The notes under the pieces were generated by a model. That model was not told where the DNA came from. It was given only the letters and a program-made list of their open reading frames with translations, and did not search any database. A stretch of 42,668 nt of DNA from Oscillospiraceae bacterium (GTDB lineage Bacteria; Bacillota; Clostridia; Oscillospirales; Oscillospiraceae), in the NCBI GenBank assembly GCA_017435615.1, contig JAFSET010000045.1, forward strand, positions 1-42,668. The letters run 5' to 3'. Positions 42,442 through 42,668 of the stretch are shown here, piece by piece; position 1 is the stretch's first letter, and every line of letters begins with the position of its first letter. The translations under genes and the position numbers were made by a program.

Positions 42442-42668
42442 TTGCCATTCTCCTTTGCAGTCTTGCAAGATGCAATCAGCATTACACGCAAGGAAGTACA
42501 CTTTGCAGAAAGCGATTTATATGATTGTTCGTCAATGTAGTTGGTCCTGTGCAACAACTCAAGCCAATAACCTGTTTCACTTGCTTCTTTCAAGGCAATT
42601 TCCAGTTTAGAAATAAAATCCTTCTTGCCTTGTGCATACTGTGCCTCGTGGATGTTGGCACCGATGCT
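42438..42668 (-). CDS. Four-helix-bundle protein (S23/Avd-like), 3' part, runs off the right edge
   Basis: The visible 76 residues, from SIGANIHEAQYAQGKKDF through LKEASETGYWLELLHRTNYI to KTAKENGK, match the four-helix-bundle family (TIGR02436, 23S rRNA intervening-sequence proteins and Avd relatives): the GANIHEA motif, a KLEIALKEASETGYWL helix and a C-terminal helix. The 5' end lies outside the window. It is translationally coupled to the nucleotidyltransferase by a four-base overlap. Confidence 0.88.
   Translation of the reverse strand, partial: SIGANIHEAQYAQGKKDFISKLEIALKEASETGYWLELLHRTNYIDEQSYKSLSAKCTSLRVMLIASCKTAKENGK

Noticed and set aside
42438..42668. Diversity-generating retroelement (Avd accessory gene)
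   Set aside because: The four-helix-bundle protein resembles Avd, but no reverse transcriptase or template/variable repeat pair is in the window.

Overview
The window looks like a chromosome segment of a Gram-positive anaerobe of the class Clostridia, probably a gut Oscillospirales/Ruminococcaceae-type organism. The grounds are a roughly balanced-GC genome with strong AGGAGG ribosome sites, housekeeping gene orders typical of Firmicutes (rpmG-secE-nusG-rplK-rplA; gdpP-rplI-dnaB; tilS-hpt-ftsH), an S-box (SAM-I) riboswitch before metK, and clostridial-style surface proteins. No rRNA, tRNA, CRISPR array, transposase or prophage gene was seen. The species assignment is inference.

Layout. 1-1922 (minus): ribosomal protein and transcription genes rpmG, secE, nusG, rplK and the 5' part of rplA. 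Both rplK and rplA are preceded by a short RNA resembling the L1 stalk of 23S rRNA. 2172-10215 (plus): ruvX, then a likely operon gdpP-rplI-dnaB-tilS-hpt-ftsH. 10392-13330 (plus): a CBS-domain protein, a membrane-anchored XRE regulator overlapping a folate enzyme gene (fau), a small membrane protein and a DUF1643 protein. 13363-15935: a DUF624/YesL-like membrane protein and a divergent secreted protein with cell-wall-binding repeats and a putative cysteine-peptidase domain. 16084-17187: an AT-rich island with a promoter, a highly structured RNA ending in a terminator that can be replaced by a competing helix, and two small membrane proteins. 17246-20545: a two-component system and a membrane acyltransferase. 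20603-22903: a degenerate rhomboid-like protein, and metK under an S-box riboswitch. 23195-29574 (minus): a giant repeat-built surface protein, a repeat-rich lipoprotein and a 39-residue peptide. 29782-31103: thyA-folA. 31130-33476 (minus): YgiQ radical SAM protein and a VanZ-like protein. 33624-39098 (plus): a seven-gene operon centred on an SPFH protein with four zinc ribbons, a zinc-ribbon membrane protein and a TPM-domain protein, then a SNF2 helicase. 41539-41724: an intergenic array of small hairpins joined by a GATGATATAC linker. 41782-42668 (minus): a nucleotidyltransferase and a partial four-helix-bundle protein, overlapping by four bases.

The most promising undescribed systems are (1) the structured RNA at 16119-16328, which has a riboswitch-like expression platform; (2) the SPFH/zinc-ribbon/TPM operon, which resembles the Bacillus YdjG-YdjH-YdjI membrane-stress module but lacks PspA and carries extra uncharacterised members; and (3) the hairpin array at 41539-41679.
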